Positions 34,451 through 58,384 are shown, counted from the first letter of the stretch. The stretch is DNA of 64,000 nt from Enchytraeus crypticus (GCA_905160935.1 CAJHZI010000513.1:2256501-2320500); one strand, 5' to 3'. Translations and numbers: made by a program. The notes: generated by a model not told the origin, from the letters alone.

Positions 34451-36180
34451 TTGTTTATGCGAATATGAAGATTTAAGAGTTCTATATTGATTATAACCTT
34501 CTCTCTCCTTTCCATCCTCTTGTGAAACTTCACATTTTCACAAGATTGCGTGACGCACGTCGACAGATACCCTCGTAACTCTACACTAACTTAATCATCA
34601 ACTATTTATTTCACATCCCAGGTTAAAATCTTAACACCATTCCTTTCACCGCTGCTGACTTATAAGAGATCAACTACGATAACTGGTAATAGAGCAATCA
34701 TAATATCTCGTTTCAAATGTATCTCAGACACATAGGCCTAATTTAATATTATAGAAGTGAGAAGGTTGTTTAATTTCAAATTTCAAACGATCAACAACAG
34801 AAGTACAATCAGGTACAAGTATATACATAATGAATATAACCAATGTAAGTAAATCATACAATAGGTGCATAAAATTGAAACAAACATAATGGATGATGCA
34901 ATTAACTAGAATAAGTCCAATACTGTTCAATCAGTCCCTAGTGAGAGCATTGCTGTAACTAGCTAGTCGCCGAGATATTTTGGGACAGTACTTCTATCAG
35001 TATAATTTACTAGTTCTTGAATAAAAAAGATTTATATAGGATTCTAAAATTATATACATTTTAGCCTTTTTTATGGAGTCGGGTGCAATATTCAATATTT
35101 GAACACTAGGAAAAATAATCGAGTTAAAAATTTTCAGATTGGAATGAAATTGAGTAGTATAGAATTGATAAATTAATTACTGAAAGGCACATAAAATCAT
35201 CAAGAATCAGGTTTTCCTTCTTTAGTCGCCATAAGCCACAAATTGATGGAACAAAATTTTCAAATCTTTTTTGGGTTTAACGTCAAGGTCAGAAGACCGA
35301 AGGTCATCTTTTTAAGACGTCATCGAAATTCGACCATCGCCGTGATTGATACAAATGAACGACCAAACAATACAGCAGTCAGTCTTGACTGAGTGATGAT
35401 CCAGTTCTCAATGAGAAATACATGTCAAGCATATTCAAATAGCTCAGGTGCAATAGATAGAGAATACGAGCCATAGATAGTATGAACTGGTTCTCAACGT
35501 CATTTTTTTTATCAAACTTCAACGGTTAAGTTGCCAAAAGGAGAGAGTTAATGAAATAATTTTCACGGGGTATTTTAAATGGGTAAGAAAAAGACGAAGC
35601 AGCTTGGATTTCAGACTTTCAAGAGTTCGTATAGTGTACGGTTTGACAATTAATTAGGCCTACATATCAATTAACTAGGCCTCTGTCGTGCAATTCACAC
35701 TGGATATTAGTAGATAGACTGCACTTTATAAGTAACCTTAATTATTATCCTGATTGATTAAATTGACTAAAATCAGTAATCAGTTTGTAATCGTCATTAT
35801 CTTTAGAATCATCATTTTATAAGTCATTAAAATGTATCAAAGGTTAAGGCGACGTCACCAAGTGAACATCATCCTTTTGAATATTGCTATCACGAGTCTG
35901 CAATCAATTATACGTCAACAGCTAATACCACTAGCAATCCCTCGGATCATACTCGCCTAAAATCTTTCTTAAACCTTTCTCATCCCCTGCAAGTGCTTCA
36001 CACCTAACACCCACAGCAGTTCCAACCTACAAACTTCCGGTCATTTTATAAGAGAGGGAAAACAGAATAAGCTGTGCTGCTGTATCCTAAGAAAACTGTC
36101 CTCCTAGTTAAGACTAGAAACCCTAGCGCGTAACCCAAACGCAATTATAAATTACGAAACTACACATTACGCATCAGGAT
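34451..36180. other. Intergenic, no recognisable gene
   Basis: AT-rich sequence with no supported feature. Confidence 0.45.
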
Positions 36181-36186
36181 GATTCA

Positions 36187-36240
36187 CAGACCGGTGGAGG
36201 TCCGGTCAGACTGGGGAAGTCTGCAAGACCGCAAGTCTGC
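36187..36240. repeat. Cluster of short hairpins
   Basis: Consecutive small inverted repeats: GACCGG/CCGGTC around GTGGAGGT, AGACT/AGTCT around GGGGA, and a GCAAGACCGCAAGTCTGC segment. Confidence 0.55.
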
Positions 36241-36261
36241 TCTCTAAAAACTAGTCACTAA

Positions 36262-36320
36262 TCTCTAGGAATTTGCACCGTTTTGGACCTTCTTTTTCTC
36301 ACTGGCTCGGATTTGTCTCC
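36262..36320 (+). mobile_element. LINE tail fragment
   Basis: GGAATTTGCACCGTTTTGGA, CCTTCTTTTTCTCACTGGCT and TTTGTCTC match the tail module; the remainder is lost. Confidence 0.6.
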
Positions 36321-36444
36321 ACGGATGCGATTTCAACAAAATTAGCATATTCAAAGACATGCATGTAGTGTTATATATTGATTAACTTTCCATTTTGACT
36401 AACTTAATATTACAATACTAAAGTAAGCGGTTCTATAACTAATG

Positions 36445-36572
36445 ACTGAAGCCAGTAGCGAAGTCGGTTAGATACTCGACCGTGAATCAGTAGGTGCGGG
36501 GTTCAAATCCTGGGCTCTCCCGTCACTGATATCGCTTTCGAGTAAGGAAACTGACGTTAACCTCAGCTTTAG
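36445..36572 (+). mobile_element. SINE-A copy
   Basis: GAAGCCAGTAGCGAAGTCGG, GGGGTTCAAATCCTGGGCTC, CGTCACTGATATCGCTTTCG and GGAAACTGACGTTAACCTCA are all present. Confidence 0.85.
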
Positions 36573-36861
36573 ATTTAATTCTATAGTCCTAGATGAAAAA
36601 CTTTAAGGCTTGTTTTCTCTAAATATTAATAAACCGCATAAAATAAAGTAAAGAATGTTATATTATTATTACAATAACGAAGCAAGTAGATCTATAACTA
36701 CTTATAGACGCATCTTAATTCCTGTTTTCTCTCAACTTTGATAATCCATAGTGTCGTAGGTACATGATCATAAAGGAGGAGGCTCAGGAGAGATATGAGA
36801 CATACTCATTACACAAATACACTTAATTTACAACATAAATTATGCTAATAACACAGATTAT

Positions 36862-37065
36862 AGTGAAATGATCAACTACGTTGATATCCATCACTTTTAA
36901 TACCACATGCTAAATCCGTTAGGCAATTTTGTCCATTTTCCGTGTAGCCAGTCCAGTGAATGTCCGAGATTTTACTCTCAGATTAGCACGGGTGGAATTC
37001 GAACCAACGAGGTTTTAAAACTTCATTACGTTAGCTGCACCTCTAACCATTGCGCTATTGAGACA
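36862..37065 (-). mobile_element. SINE-B copy
   Basis: The reverse complement contains CGCAATGGTTAGAGGTGC, a TTGGTTCGAATTCC B-box, TGAGAGTAAAATCTCGGACA, CACTGGACTGGCTACACGGA and TTGCCTAACGGATTTAG. Confidence 0.75.
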
Positions 37066-38345
37066 TTCATAATTACATGTATACTTACACATAATTACAG
37101 TTATTACACTATATTTTTTACAGAATTATACAGAAGTATACAATAATGAATATAATAGCACATAATGTAGAGGATACTACACTTTAACAGCTGCAGAATT
37201 CAATATTAAACAGTTTTAAATTCCCTCTCCGTCTTTCAAACCATGTATCGGTAAAATAATAAAACCCTTGAAGCAATGAATGTGTAGATCACGCCATATT
37301 GTGCTTAGCTATATTTATCATTGTATAATCATAGATAATTATTCTACAATTATGTGTTAGTATAGTATAATTGTGAATAACTAGCATATCTCATATATCT
37401 ACTCCTTTATGATTATGGAAAAAATATTGCATATAATTGAAATTGATCAAAAAGAGGTCAAAGATCACCATTAGGTGTAAGTTTCTATTGTTCAGTTTAA
37501 TCGATTCATATAAATACCTTATGGCTCCGGACCTCCAATGTTAAGCAGTCTCGATACAGTATATAACGAGGCCAAAGGAATACATGCGGAATAGTGGTGT
37601 TTATGGATTAATACTTCTTTACCTAAATTTCATAAAAATAAAAAAATAAACTCCTAATAATTAATCTAGAAATTTTTAAATACATGTAGCAATGAAGCTA
37701 TGAATTATTATGGGTACTTTTAGTCAACAAAAATTAAAGAATTCATTATTATTTAAATATAAAGTGAAGTAAACATATAGTGTTAAATATTAAAAGGGAC
37801 GATCGCAAGATGGCTATTGCGTGAGGTATCTAAAGTTTATTTCTAAACGATAATTTCAGTTGAGCGCTGATAAAGTTCCATTCACCAGATGTCAATGAGA
37901 CTTAATAGTCCCCAAACTTGTGCGTGTCTGAAAATAAATGAATACTATTTACTTCGAAAGTTCGAATGCTGCGCTTGAAGATCAGTTTGTAAAAAATCAT
38001 ATATTGCAAAACGTCTTATCAGTTGTAATCATACGCTTTACCGAGAATTCTCTAATAACTTACTAAGTTGAATTAACCACGAGCTTACTATTAGTTAAGT
38101 TACTAACCACATGCAAGATGAGTGCAGACTGTTATGCTAAGAATCGATTAGATCTCGACATTAATTTGATACTTAGATATATTCAAAATTTATCTATAAG
38201 CAGTGATTTAGAGGCAAAGACTTAGTTAAGATATAATTTAGAAACCACGCCTTTACCAGGAAATCTTAACTTTATATAATTAGGTCTACTATGTACATTC
38301 CAGTCTAAATTTTTCTACAGTTGTTTCATTTTCTTGATTCTATAA
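37066..38345. other. Intergenic, no recognisable gene
   Basis: AT-rich; nothing supported. Confidence 0.45.
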
Positions 38346-38518
38346 TTTTAACATTTAATAATTATAATTATTATAATTATATAATATAATATAATTATAT
38401 AATATATAATTATATAATATAATTATATAATATATAATTATATAATATAATTATATAATATATAATTATATAATATAATTATATAATTATAATTATTATA
38501 ATTATAACATTTAAGCAT
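38346..38518. repeat. AT-only palindromic array
   Basis: Tandem, self-complementary units such as AATTATATAATATAATTAT. Both ends carry inverted TAATTATAATTATTATAATT-type blocks, so the whole segment can fold on itself. Confidence 0.85.
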
Positions 38519-38824
38519 TTAATACCGGAACTAGCGATGCTTTTAAGAAATTATTGACTAAATATATAAATTCAAGCACATATTTTGACCAGGTGTCGTG
38601 ACGGTGGCACAGTGGAACAGTGTTGTGTATCACAACTGGCCCTATTATCTGTTTATTTTAAATCAATAGACTGGATTTTAGCATTCAAACATTCAAAAAA
38701 CGTTTATTTGGAATCTCCAAACAAGGTCTAGAGTTCTTCGTAACTGCAGGTGCCGTACGGCACCCTTGCAAATTTCTGACTTCTTGACAAGTTGTCAATA
38801 GGCTATCTGTAATATGTCAAAACT

Positions 38825-39074
38825 AGATCCCATCAGTAGATCCCATCAATAGACCTAAATCCCATCAGTAAATCCCATCAGTAAATCCCACCAGTAAATC
38901 CCATCAGTAGATACCATCAGTAAATCCCATCAGTAAATCCCATCAGTAGATCCCATCAGTAAATCCCATCAGTAGATCCATCTGTAGATCCATCAGTAGA
39001 TCCATCTGTAGATCATATCAGTAGATCCATCTGTAGATCCCGTCAGTAGATCCATCTGTAGATCCCGTCAGTAG
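38825..39074. repeat. 14-bp minisatellite (AGATCCCATCAGTA)n
   Basis: About 17 copies of (A/G)ATCCCATCAGTA(A/G). The right half changes to alternating ATCCATCTGTAG and ATCC(C/A)(G/A)TCAGTAG units. Confidence 0.9.
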
Positions 39075-40286
39075 CTGCCGCATATCACTGGCTAAAAACT
39101 GTTCTTAGATTTTTCTGTTAATAGTTAATCACTGTTTTTATCTGGCAGTAATGAACATGCTGCACACGCACATTGTGCGTGACAAAATATTTGTCGTACG
39201 TCAACTGACCAGTTGACTCCATGTAAGTTGAGATAAAGCCTGTGCACATATCATGCAGCCGCGACACACGGTAGATAAGCTTTGATATAAAGCGCACGAG
39301 CTGTTGACATAGATCTGTACATTTTACACATGCGAGTCAGTTTTTAGTTTAGTGCGCCCTCTGTGATCTGATATTTGACTATTAGGCCTAAGCATTTAGT
39401 CCAGAATGTGCGCCTATTGTGATCATTTAAATGACTATTTCAATATTAAATTATTGAGCAATATGAAACAGCCAACAATTGCAGAGAATCGGTTTAATAT
39501 TTTTTCTTAACCGACAATTTAGCAATTATTAGACTGTCTAATATTATTAAACAAATAGTCTACTATTGTCTTATACTTTTTTAAGTCCGTCTGCATCTTA
39601 CTAATAAAGTCTACAATTATTGGATATAGTTATGCAAACAATTCTTGATGCAGACTAAATGCAATTAAAATTAGTCATTCAAAAAATTCTTCATGCCGAC
39701 TACTTGTAATTAAAACACTGTCAAATTAAATACAAAGTTGTTTAAAAGCAACTTTGTAGTGTCATTATCTAGCTTAAATATGTATATTGTGTTAGTTAAG
39801 CATATATTTGAGTTCTACTTTTCTTGTTAGTTAATTATATAAGCCTATTTTTATTATTGTTTTGTATGAGTCTTAAAGAAGCTATAATTTGCTTTCTGAC
39901 TCAGAACTGTTATGTTATGTTATGTTAATGATTCAAAAATTGAAGTAACGTAATATATTCTATATTGCCGATCTAAGTCTTGACTTAGATTTGCTAAAAA
40001 TACTCAGAAACATTTGATGTTGTAATTTTAAAGACGCTCTAACAGCAAGAGCTCATTCAATGTGTCAAAGAATTAAAAAGTTCCAATTTACTGTATCTAA
40101 ATATATTAAGATTTCTACTGACTTTAAATGGAATCTGATAATATCTCTTGATACGTTAGAACTCAATTTAAGCGAGACTTTGTTAGATCATCAATATTTT
40201 AGAAAAACGTAAGGGCAGAATTACTTAGGTTATTCTTTCATAGACCTCTAGACTACTGCATAGTATAAGAACTTATCCGAATAATA
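39075..40286. other. Intergenic, upstream of the jelly-roll/EGF gene
   Basis: AT-rich. TATAAG at about 40265 is only about 20 nt before the start codon, too near to be a convincing TATA box for it. Confidence 0.45.
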
Positions 40287-50076
<9,790 letters not shown>

Positions 50077-52632
50077 TTAAAATTGTCTTTACTCGTACAA
50101 AAATATCAAAAACACAGTGAAATGAAAGATAAAGTACTGTCAGCTCATCTAGCAAAATTAGATAGTCTGTAATAACTAGAAATTATCAATGTCATTTTTA
50201 GGATAAAAAATATATTATGATATTTATATTATAATATTTAATTTATATTATAAATATATATATACGGGCGTTTTGCAATTCGAAATATAAACATTTTGTT
50301 ACTAAAGTATAAATAATGTATCTTTGGTTTAAATACTGTAGATTGCGCAAATAGCAATTACCACGGCTCATTTGTCAGCATTCATTGATGATCCACGTTT
50401 TTATTAGTCATGATCCTACGTATATGTTTCATTTTGCTGGATAACAACAAATTTAATTACTATTGTGCCCCAGTCGTCGTCTTGCAATGTTAAAACAAAG
50501 CTAAATTTTCATTCGTCAGTGTTGTACTAGCTCTTAGTCATTACGCTCACATTCAGTAGTCACCATCAGATGTCCAAATAGTTATTTCTTTTATACAGAC
50601 TCTAAATTATTAGCACAAATATAATTTAGCACGATATTTGCTGTTTGTTATTCCTAGTATTTAATTGAGAATTTAAAATGTAATTTTTGAAAAGCAGTAA
50701 GGCCTCTATGTACCATTACCTAAAATAAATGAAATTAGATCGATTCATAGGCCAACAGTCATAAGTAATAAACACTACTTTCATCATAAATTTAATTTAA
50801 ACCTATTTCATTTAGAAATAAATGAAAAAATATATTACATTTTAAACTACAAATAGTTAAATCATAATTATAATAACTACAAATAGTTATATCATAATTA
50901 TATGCTGTAAATTCGAAGTGGCAGCGAAAGTTGCTATACGTTTTCATTTAACTTTAAATCAAAGAAGCACCATACTGTTGTGCACTGTTCAATCAAATAT
51001 TTGTGTTTCTATTTCGTTTGCGTTAGCTCGCTTGCGGTACGCGGTGGCAGAAGGCTGCTCTCAACAGATTAATGCCCTTCTAGCAATGTACTCTCTTCAT
51101 CTTTCCGTGTTGTGCCCGTGTCACTGAAGAATAGACCAACAGTTAACCGCACTTGACGTAAGAGACGATTAAGCAAGAACTGAAGAAGTTGACAGGAGAC
51201 CACCTCAGAATTCATATATTTTCAGGTTATAGTCTACATAATCATATTAGGCGATGTCTTTTGTGAAGAAAGTAACTCGCAGCCACATAGTGTGCTGACG
51301 TCCTTGACATTGCTTAATGGTGAGGAACCGGATGTTAAATTTTTATTAATTGACAACGTTAATATTGTAATGTGACGTATAACTTAATAGGACAGGGCAT
51401 AATTGTGTTCTCAATACTTCTTTTATAATTATTACTAAAATTATAAGGTCTAAGCATGACTCATTTAAAGGGAAGTGCACGAGGCAGAATGTAAACTCAG
51501 ACGAACATTGTCAAGAAGCGATGTTAGGATAAATTCCTGACATACGCCTTGAGTTTATCGCCCTAAACGCCCATCTTTGTAACTCTCTCACTGGAAACAA
51601 GTCATAAAATAATTATGTTATGAATCGACAAGTCTTTATCGAATCCTGGAAATGTCCCGACATCTAATCGTGGATTCCTTTATCTAAACAATCGTAGTTT
51701 GTCTAAACCTTTTCTGTCACAACGTAGCCTAAATTCTAAGATGAATTTGGATTAGTGATAGCGTCTTAGATAGGAAACTGAATTTTCCGTCCGTATGTAT
51801 AGTATGTATGTTAAATTAATATTTCGACCTACCCATTGACCAATTTGCCAAGGTTCAACATCCATTCCATAGATTACGCCAATCAAGTTAGCTCTATCAA
51901 GTAAGCTCTTATTTTCACTATACATGTAAATGCAGATATTGATGACAATGATCTTGATAAACCAAATTTGATATAAAACTCAAAGGCTCAGTGGTTAACA
52001 ATACACAATTATAGACTATACAAATCTCAAATCAGTTTACAATTGAACTCCTAATTCATTGGCACGGCTGTGTTTATCAGGGTTTAGCAGATGAAGTGTT
52101 TATAGACATGATTAGTAAGTTTTCGGCACAGCTAAAATTGTATTTTATTCTTGAGTAGGAAAGTTTACTTATATCTAAATGCAGAAAATATCATTTCAAT
52201 AAAATGAATATGTAGCTGATATCATCTGCCGGTGAAGAGCCGAACTTTAAACTTTGATTGCATGCTACTGTAGTGTCTATGGACATCATGCAGTTATTGG
52301 CTGCACATAATGCAAATATCTCAAACAGGTTAATTCATATCTAGATAATATTGAGTAAAGAAGTAAAGTAGCTAGTCGTATGTTTCATAAATAGCAATTC
52401 ATTGAAAGACATTAGGTTGCTTCATAACTCGTTTGAACTTTCATAGCGTTATATTAGCGGAGGCGCTGTTGATTGTTACATCAGCTTAGCTGGGAGAGTT
52501 TAGATTCTATAAAGTACGTAATAAAATTATCAGACGAATTTGTAATATGGATGTGGCGCCAATGATATTCAACAGAAGTATACCATCTCGTTCTTTCTCA
52601 TATGATCTATCTAGGCCATAAGTCTACTAGGC

Positions 52633-52634
<2 letters not shown>
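50077..52634. other. Intergenic, no recognisable gene
   Basis: AT-rich. 51130-51215 shares a short segment with 26920-26985 (old repeat), and 51300-51345 resembles a SINE-A end (GGTGAGGAACCGGATGTTAA). No exon supported. Confidence 0.45.

Positions 52635-52685
<51 letters not shown>
52635..52685. repeat. (AT)n microsatellite
   Basis: About 25 AT dinucleotides. Confidence 0.95.
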
Positions 52686-52689
<4 letters not shown>

Positions 52690-52807
52690 ACGTCTTTTCC
52701 TAAAATGCGTTCTAGAAATTCATAATTAATACCTATACTTAACAATTAATGTCAATTAACTTAATCGATAGAGCTTTGTATCTCAGTAGAGTGAAATTAT
52801 TGAAAAA

Positions 52808-53345
52808 ATACCCGGTACAACAAATACCTGGTGGTTCAAATACCCTGTACAACAAATACTTGGTGGTTCAAATACCAGATAGTTCAAATACCCGGTACAA
52901 CAAATATCACGTAGTTCAAATACCCGGTACAATTAATATCATGTAGTTCAAATACCCGGTACAATTAATATCAGGTAGTTCAAATAACCGGTACAACATA
53001 TACCCGGTACAACAAATACCAGGTACAATTAATACCAGGTAGTTCAAATACCAGGTAGTTCAAATACCAGGAACAACTAATACCAAGTTGTTCATATACC
53101 AGGTAGTTCAAATACCCGGTATAAAAAATACCAGGTTGTTCAAATACCCGGTATAACAATTACCAGGTTGTTCAAATACCCGGTACAACTATTACCAGGT
53201 TGTTCAAATACCAGGTAGTTCCCGGTACCAGGTAACCCGGTACTAGGTATACCCGGGTACGTATCCCGGTAATACATACCCGGGTAATACCAGGTAATAC
53301 CCGGTACAGTAGAGACCAGATAGACCAAATACCCGATACAATAAA
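52808..53345. repeat. ~15-bp minisatellite (AAATACCCGGTACAAC / AGGTAGTTC)
   Basis: Alternating short modules: AAATACCCGGTACAAC and AAATACCAGGTAGTTC, with internal rearrangement and a CCGGGTA-rich end near 53220-53310. The GGTACC/CCCGGG-like cores are self-complementary. Confidence 0.85.
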
Positions 53346-55177
53346 TCTCACTATATGTGGAAGACAATTATTAAATTGGTTTAAAGTTGCTACATTTTGA
53401 GCTCTCTCAGGGATTTGATTAGTTAATCATGATCATCAATAAAGCTACCGGTAGTAATAAATACATAACATTGAAACCTAAGACAGGAATTCTTATTCAT
53501 TGTGGAATATTATTCATAATGTATTTTTAAGCGTTATACTATGCATACAACTTACAGATTTAGTTAAACCGAATAATTTAGTATTTGAAATTCGGTTTAT
53601 TTACTATCAGAAATGGCAGTGAAGAAATACAAGTAGGCCTACATGTAGTTAGATTTCGAAAGTAGTGAAATCTACAATTATTACATTTTCTACATCAAGT
53701 ATTGCAATAATAATTACTAATTGCATTGTCTTCATCAACTTCGAATAACTTTACAAAACTTGCTCAAAATGTGATAAATTTTTACCCCTTAACAGATATG
53801 CGCAAGTTTTTAAACAAAGAACCTTAAAGCAACAGAAGCATCAAACATGTAAATGAATTTTTAATCCCAACGATCTAAACAATCCAGTATTGACATTCCG
53901 AGGATGATATAAATTGTCTGCAATAACCGATTAAATCTATCGGCATGATCGCCGCTACGAAATCAAAATCTCCGCCTTTATCGCCTAATGGAAGCGGCTC
54001 AATAAATTTGTACACAATAAAATGGTCTCGCAGTATCAGAGACACCAAGATCTAGACCCCCCAATTCTTAGCGGAAGCGCTCCGGTTTGATATTTTGGAA
54101 TCTGAAAGAATAGTTAAATCACATGTGCCATTGCGTTGTTGGCACAGCCCATACATTTTTATACCTATATGTATATATAACTTGGCAGCATGTCATGGTT
54201 GCTCCATAAGAAAGAAACAATCAAATAATTTTTGGAAAGAGCTTTTGTCAACATATCTTCGTTAGTTTTTGTCCTACGTCACATATTGCTGTGCTCTGTT
54301 ATAGGCCCACAGCTTTTATTTTAGCTACGAGTTAATAGTTTGTATTTACTTGTGGATGTACATTATTATTTGAAGGTTGGAAATTTCATCGTTTATGCAT
54401 TTGTCGATTTATTTGCTTGTATTTAATATCCTCTTATATACATTAATAGTAACAATGACTTTAAATTGAAACTCGTTGACATAAATTTAGTTACTTAAGA
54501 TATAGTGAAATGAAACTTTGTTAACTATTTAAAGTTATATAAAATGATTTTAAAATTAGCTAGCCAATTATTCGTCAGCTTAAATAGGAGTAAATTTCCA
54601 ATACTAGTAAAAATGGCTGTCTTTTTAATTCTTTATGTCACGTTTATCAGTGTAGGTGTGCAGAGAGCGTCGCTTAATTTCTTTAGGTTTAAATAGTCCA
54701 ACATCAGTTCCATACAAATTTAGAGGTTTAATTTTCGTACAGCTGATCAAAAACTTAAATTTCGATCATTAGCAATCCGATAATTAAATAGTCGATTAAA
54801 TTATTTCTCGGTTTTTAACATAAGCTATTAAAAGTAATTGGTATTGTTATGGATGCCATATATTTAATAAAATGCGAATGCACATGAATTCTTCAGTTTA
54901 ATTACAATAAGCACAAAACACTTAGAATTGTAAACGAAGAGAAATAGAAAACAAATATTTTCTCTTATTATAGTTCGTAATAAACACGGAATAGATGGAA
55001 GTCAAACAGTTTACATTTTACTATGAAAATACTTTTATAGTCGATCGAGAACTTTGTAGGCATATTTTTCTTTAGCTATTTTAGAGATATCCATGTGGAC
55101 TATACTATCGAAAAGCCATTAAATACATGCCTGTTTAGAGGATTACATTTTGATTTTGTAATTTTTCTTTCGGTTGA

Positions 55178-55180
<3 letters not shown>
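53346..55180. other. Intergenic, no recognisable gene
   Basis: AT-rich sequence with no supported feature. Confidence 0.45.
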
Positions 55181-55245
<65 letters not shown>

Positions 55246-55305
55246 GCTACACACATACAAACAAACACACAGACACGCACACACACACACATATATATAA
55301 TATAT

Positions 55306-55337
<32 letters not shown>

Positions 55338-55340
55338 AGT
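55181..55340. repeat. Compound (TA)n(CA)n microsatellite
   Basis: TA runs around an ACACACA/ACAAACAAACAC core; the Tyr-Ile frames on both strands are spurious. A short GGTTAGGAATAAGGCTAGCA imperfect repeat (GTTAGG-like) follows to about 55430. Confidence 0.9.
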
Positions 55341-57205
55341 ATATATAGGAATGAATTTATTAAGGTTAGGAATAAGGCTAGCATTAAGATGTTGGGTAGG
55401 ATTAGAGTTAAGATTAGGGCTAAGGGACATTTAGAACTTATCGGTTTTTGTTATTGTTGATGCCAAACGAGGACGGTAACTAATGGCTATTTGTAGGCAA
55501 TAACTTTTAAATATATAATGTTCATGGTTTATAAGCATATCGTGTGAAGGTGAAATAATAATCGACGCCAAATCAGAATGTTTGCTTTTAATATTCTTGA
55601 ATTTAGAATCATGAAGTTCCACTACAATAGTATTGTACAATAGCACACGAGACATTATTCCAGTATTAGGATTAGTTCATATACAGATTCAATAGCTTAC
55701 TATTCTGTCTCTTTCATATCGTCTGTTTACTATCCATTCTGCAGCCTGTTTCTGTTCTTCCCATCACAATTTAAATCATCACGAACTCCACAATAATATA
55801 TTTCCTACACTAAAGACACTGAAGGTCGCGAAAGAATAGCATTTTCCACTGATGTTCATATCCTACAGTAAACCGTGATTTATTTACACCTCAGCCATAG
55901 GGCCCCTTTTCTTCCAGCTTCTTTAAACATTCTAAATTCGACTGCTCAAGCATTCTATGTTGTGGTCTTTTCAAAGTTTGAAATTACTAAATATGACATT
56001 TGTGAAGGTTTGACTATTTGCATTCCTTGGACTAGGCTCTAATGCGCTAAACCAATCATATTTTAGTAAATAAACAAAAGATAAAATAATTACAGATACG
56101 TTTAACTTCAGTTTTCTTTCTCAAAATCATGATTGAATTCATTTTCATTTTTAAGTTTGCATTTAAGTGACTGGGAGGAAATACTTCAACGTTTACTTTA
56201 AAGTTGTTTGACTTATCTAGCTAAGACAAAACTTCACATTAATTTCAGTTGTGAAGTATTTCCAATGTATAGGATACCCTTTATTTTTAAAGGCCCAAAA
56301 TTCTTATGAAATTATAAAGAACGCTAATATTGCTATAAATGTATCATTCCAGAGTTACTGAAGTCACAAGTTCAAGGCTAAATTTCAAGGACTTGTAAGC
56401 CACCTCGTCAAGTCATTTGAAGACCTTTGATCGAACTAAGACGTCCGTATCAACACCAAGATACCACCTTAACAGCTTCTTTAATTACGTAACCACTCAT
56501 CTTTATAGCTACTGAGATAGATTTCGATTGCCTTCCTCAGTACCTGCATTAGCTATACCCTTGTTAATCAAATGCAGTTTTTTCTTAATGGACTTAAATT
56601 TTAATTTAAAATTTATAATTAGGGCTAATTCAACCATGATACTAAAATGAATAGCCTAAGTGCTGAGGTCATCAGTTGCATCTTCTAACAGAATATAGAG
56701 GTGCAATATTCCACCTGAATATAATGACCTACGTTTGCACTAAGGAAGCAGACAACAAAATGGGAGCTTTATAACACATTTATTAAACTAATGATCTCAC
56801 AGCTAAAGTTTATAATAGTAAACGTAAATAATATTTAATTATATTTTTGGTCCCGTGAAACGTCTATACTACAAGAGCATAGAAAAATCGATTTAATGCA
56901 CGTGAGGCTAGAGGCGACTAAGAAAGAGATAGGAAGAGATCAATGCATCGGAAGCCATATTCCTGCAATCTAAATAAGGGTTTCGTAAAGTCATGGCCCA
57001 TGGGATGGGATCAAATTTATGATTGGTTGAGTACTGCTTCTGGTGTATGAAGCAGTAGGAATATACATCTTGGAATTCCATTTTAGCTGAACATTTGAAG
57101 GAGAAAGAAACTTTGATTTCTTTTCAAGATATTACATTTTAAAAGAATGATTAACAACACATCAACGAAGAGTGATGTGATTGTAACAATCTTTCAAGAC
57201 TGTGA
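55341..57205. other. Intergenic, no recognisable gene
   Basis: After the (TTAGGR)-like stretch at 55360-55430 no feature is supported. Confidence 0.4.
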
Positions 57206-57211
57206 AGAGTC

Positions 57212-57344
57212 GGGAGCCAGTGGCGATGTCAGTAAGCAATTCGACCGCGGATCAGTATGTGCTGGGTTCAAATCCAGGGCTCGCCCTTCACTGACATCGC
57301 TTTCGAGTGAGGAAATCGACGTTAGCATTAGCTTTACTAGCTTT
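57212..57344 (+). mobile_element. SINE-A copy
   Basis: GGGAGCCAGTGGCGATGTCA, CGACCGCGGATCAGTATGTG, TGGGTTCAAATCCAGGGCTC, TTCACTGACATCGCTTTCGA and GAGGAAATCGACGTTAGC are all recognisable. Confidence 0.85.
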
Positions 57345-58250
57345 ATCTCTAGACTTGCTAACAATATCACTTTTAAACGCGGTGGTTTGAGCTAGACAAG
57401 GGCTCAATTACCCTCAACATTCTGACTTTAAGAATTTACACATTTAATATCAAAGCCGCTGAATACAATTTTACTCATGCAAACGATTTAAAAACTGTTT
57501 CGCCTACATATTAAAACGCTGTAGGCTACAAGAGATAGTTCAGAAAGAGACAACAAATATTTACATCGCAGGTATTGCACACGTCACACGTTGTCTCATA
57601 TATTAGATTCATATATGCACAACTGCAGCTTATCTTATAGTGGTTGTGCAGTGTACAATCCTATACAAGAAAGTTATATACATATACATATTCAACAAAA
57701 GACTAGAATATAGCTATATATAACTCTATGCTTATTTTTCGCTAATTCCAAGAGATAGATTTAGAATATCGAGCTTTGCCTGAGACGTGCCTAATATCAT
57801 GATCGGGTAAACATTTAAATTCATTGTTTTAAAAGCTGACTATCCGGTCAGCGAAAATTGCAAGATAAGATTTTCTGAGGATAATAAATTGTTAAAATTT
57901 ACCATTTTTCTATTACAAAACATTATCATCAAACAATTATGGTCTACTATTGTTACCTTGTTCAAAGGAAAGGAACCAGTTTGTCAAAATTATTATAATA
58001 TTATAATTATTGTATCATTCGCTTATTTAGAAATCAGCATTGAATGAAAAACCATGCATAAGATTGCGTTTACATTTCATTAGAAATAAATACAAGTAGA
58101 AAATAATATTATGCGTAATATTAAGAGTAAATTTTGTTAATTTGAATGGCTCTAAGAATTTTGTAATTCCTATTTTCTGAACACACTGATTCGCCTGCTT
58201 AAGAATGGTCATGTTTTTATTTTCATTTCATGTCTAATAGCAATGAATTC

Positions 58251-58252
<2 letters not shown>
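57345..58252. other. Intergenic, no recognisable gene
   Basis: AT-rich; nothing supported. Confidence 0.45.
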
Positions 58253-58330
<78 letters not shown>

Positions 58331-58340
58331 GGCCCTATAC

Positions 58341-58371
<31 letters not shown>

Positions 58372-58384
58372 GGCCCTATACATG

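Noticed and set aside
40260..40275. TATA box TATAAG for the jelly-roll/EGF gene
   Set aside because: Only about 20 nt before the ATG, leaving no room for a start site and 5' leader.
55360..55430. Telomere-like repeat (GTTAGG)
   Set aside because: Only a few irregular units; not a telomeric array.
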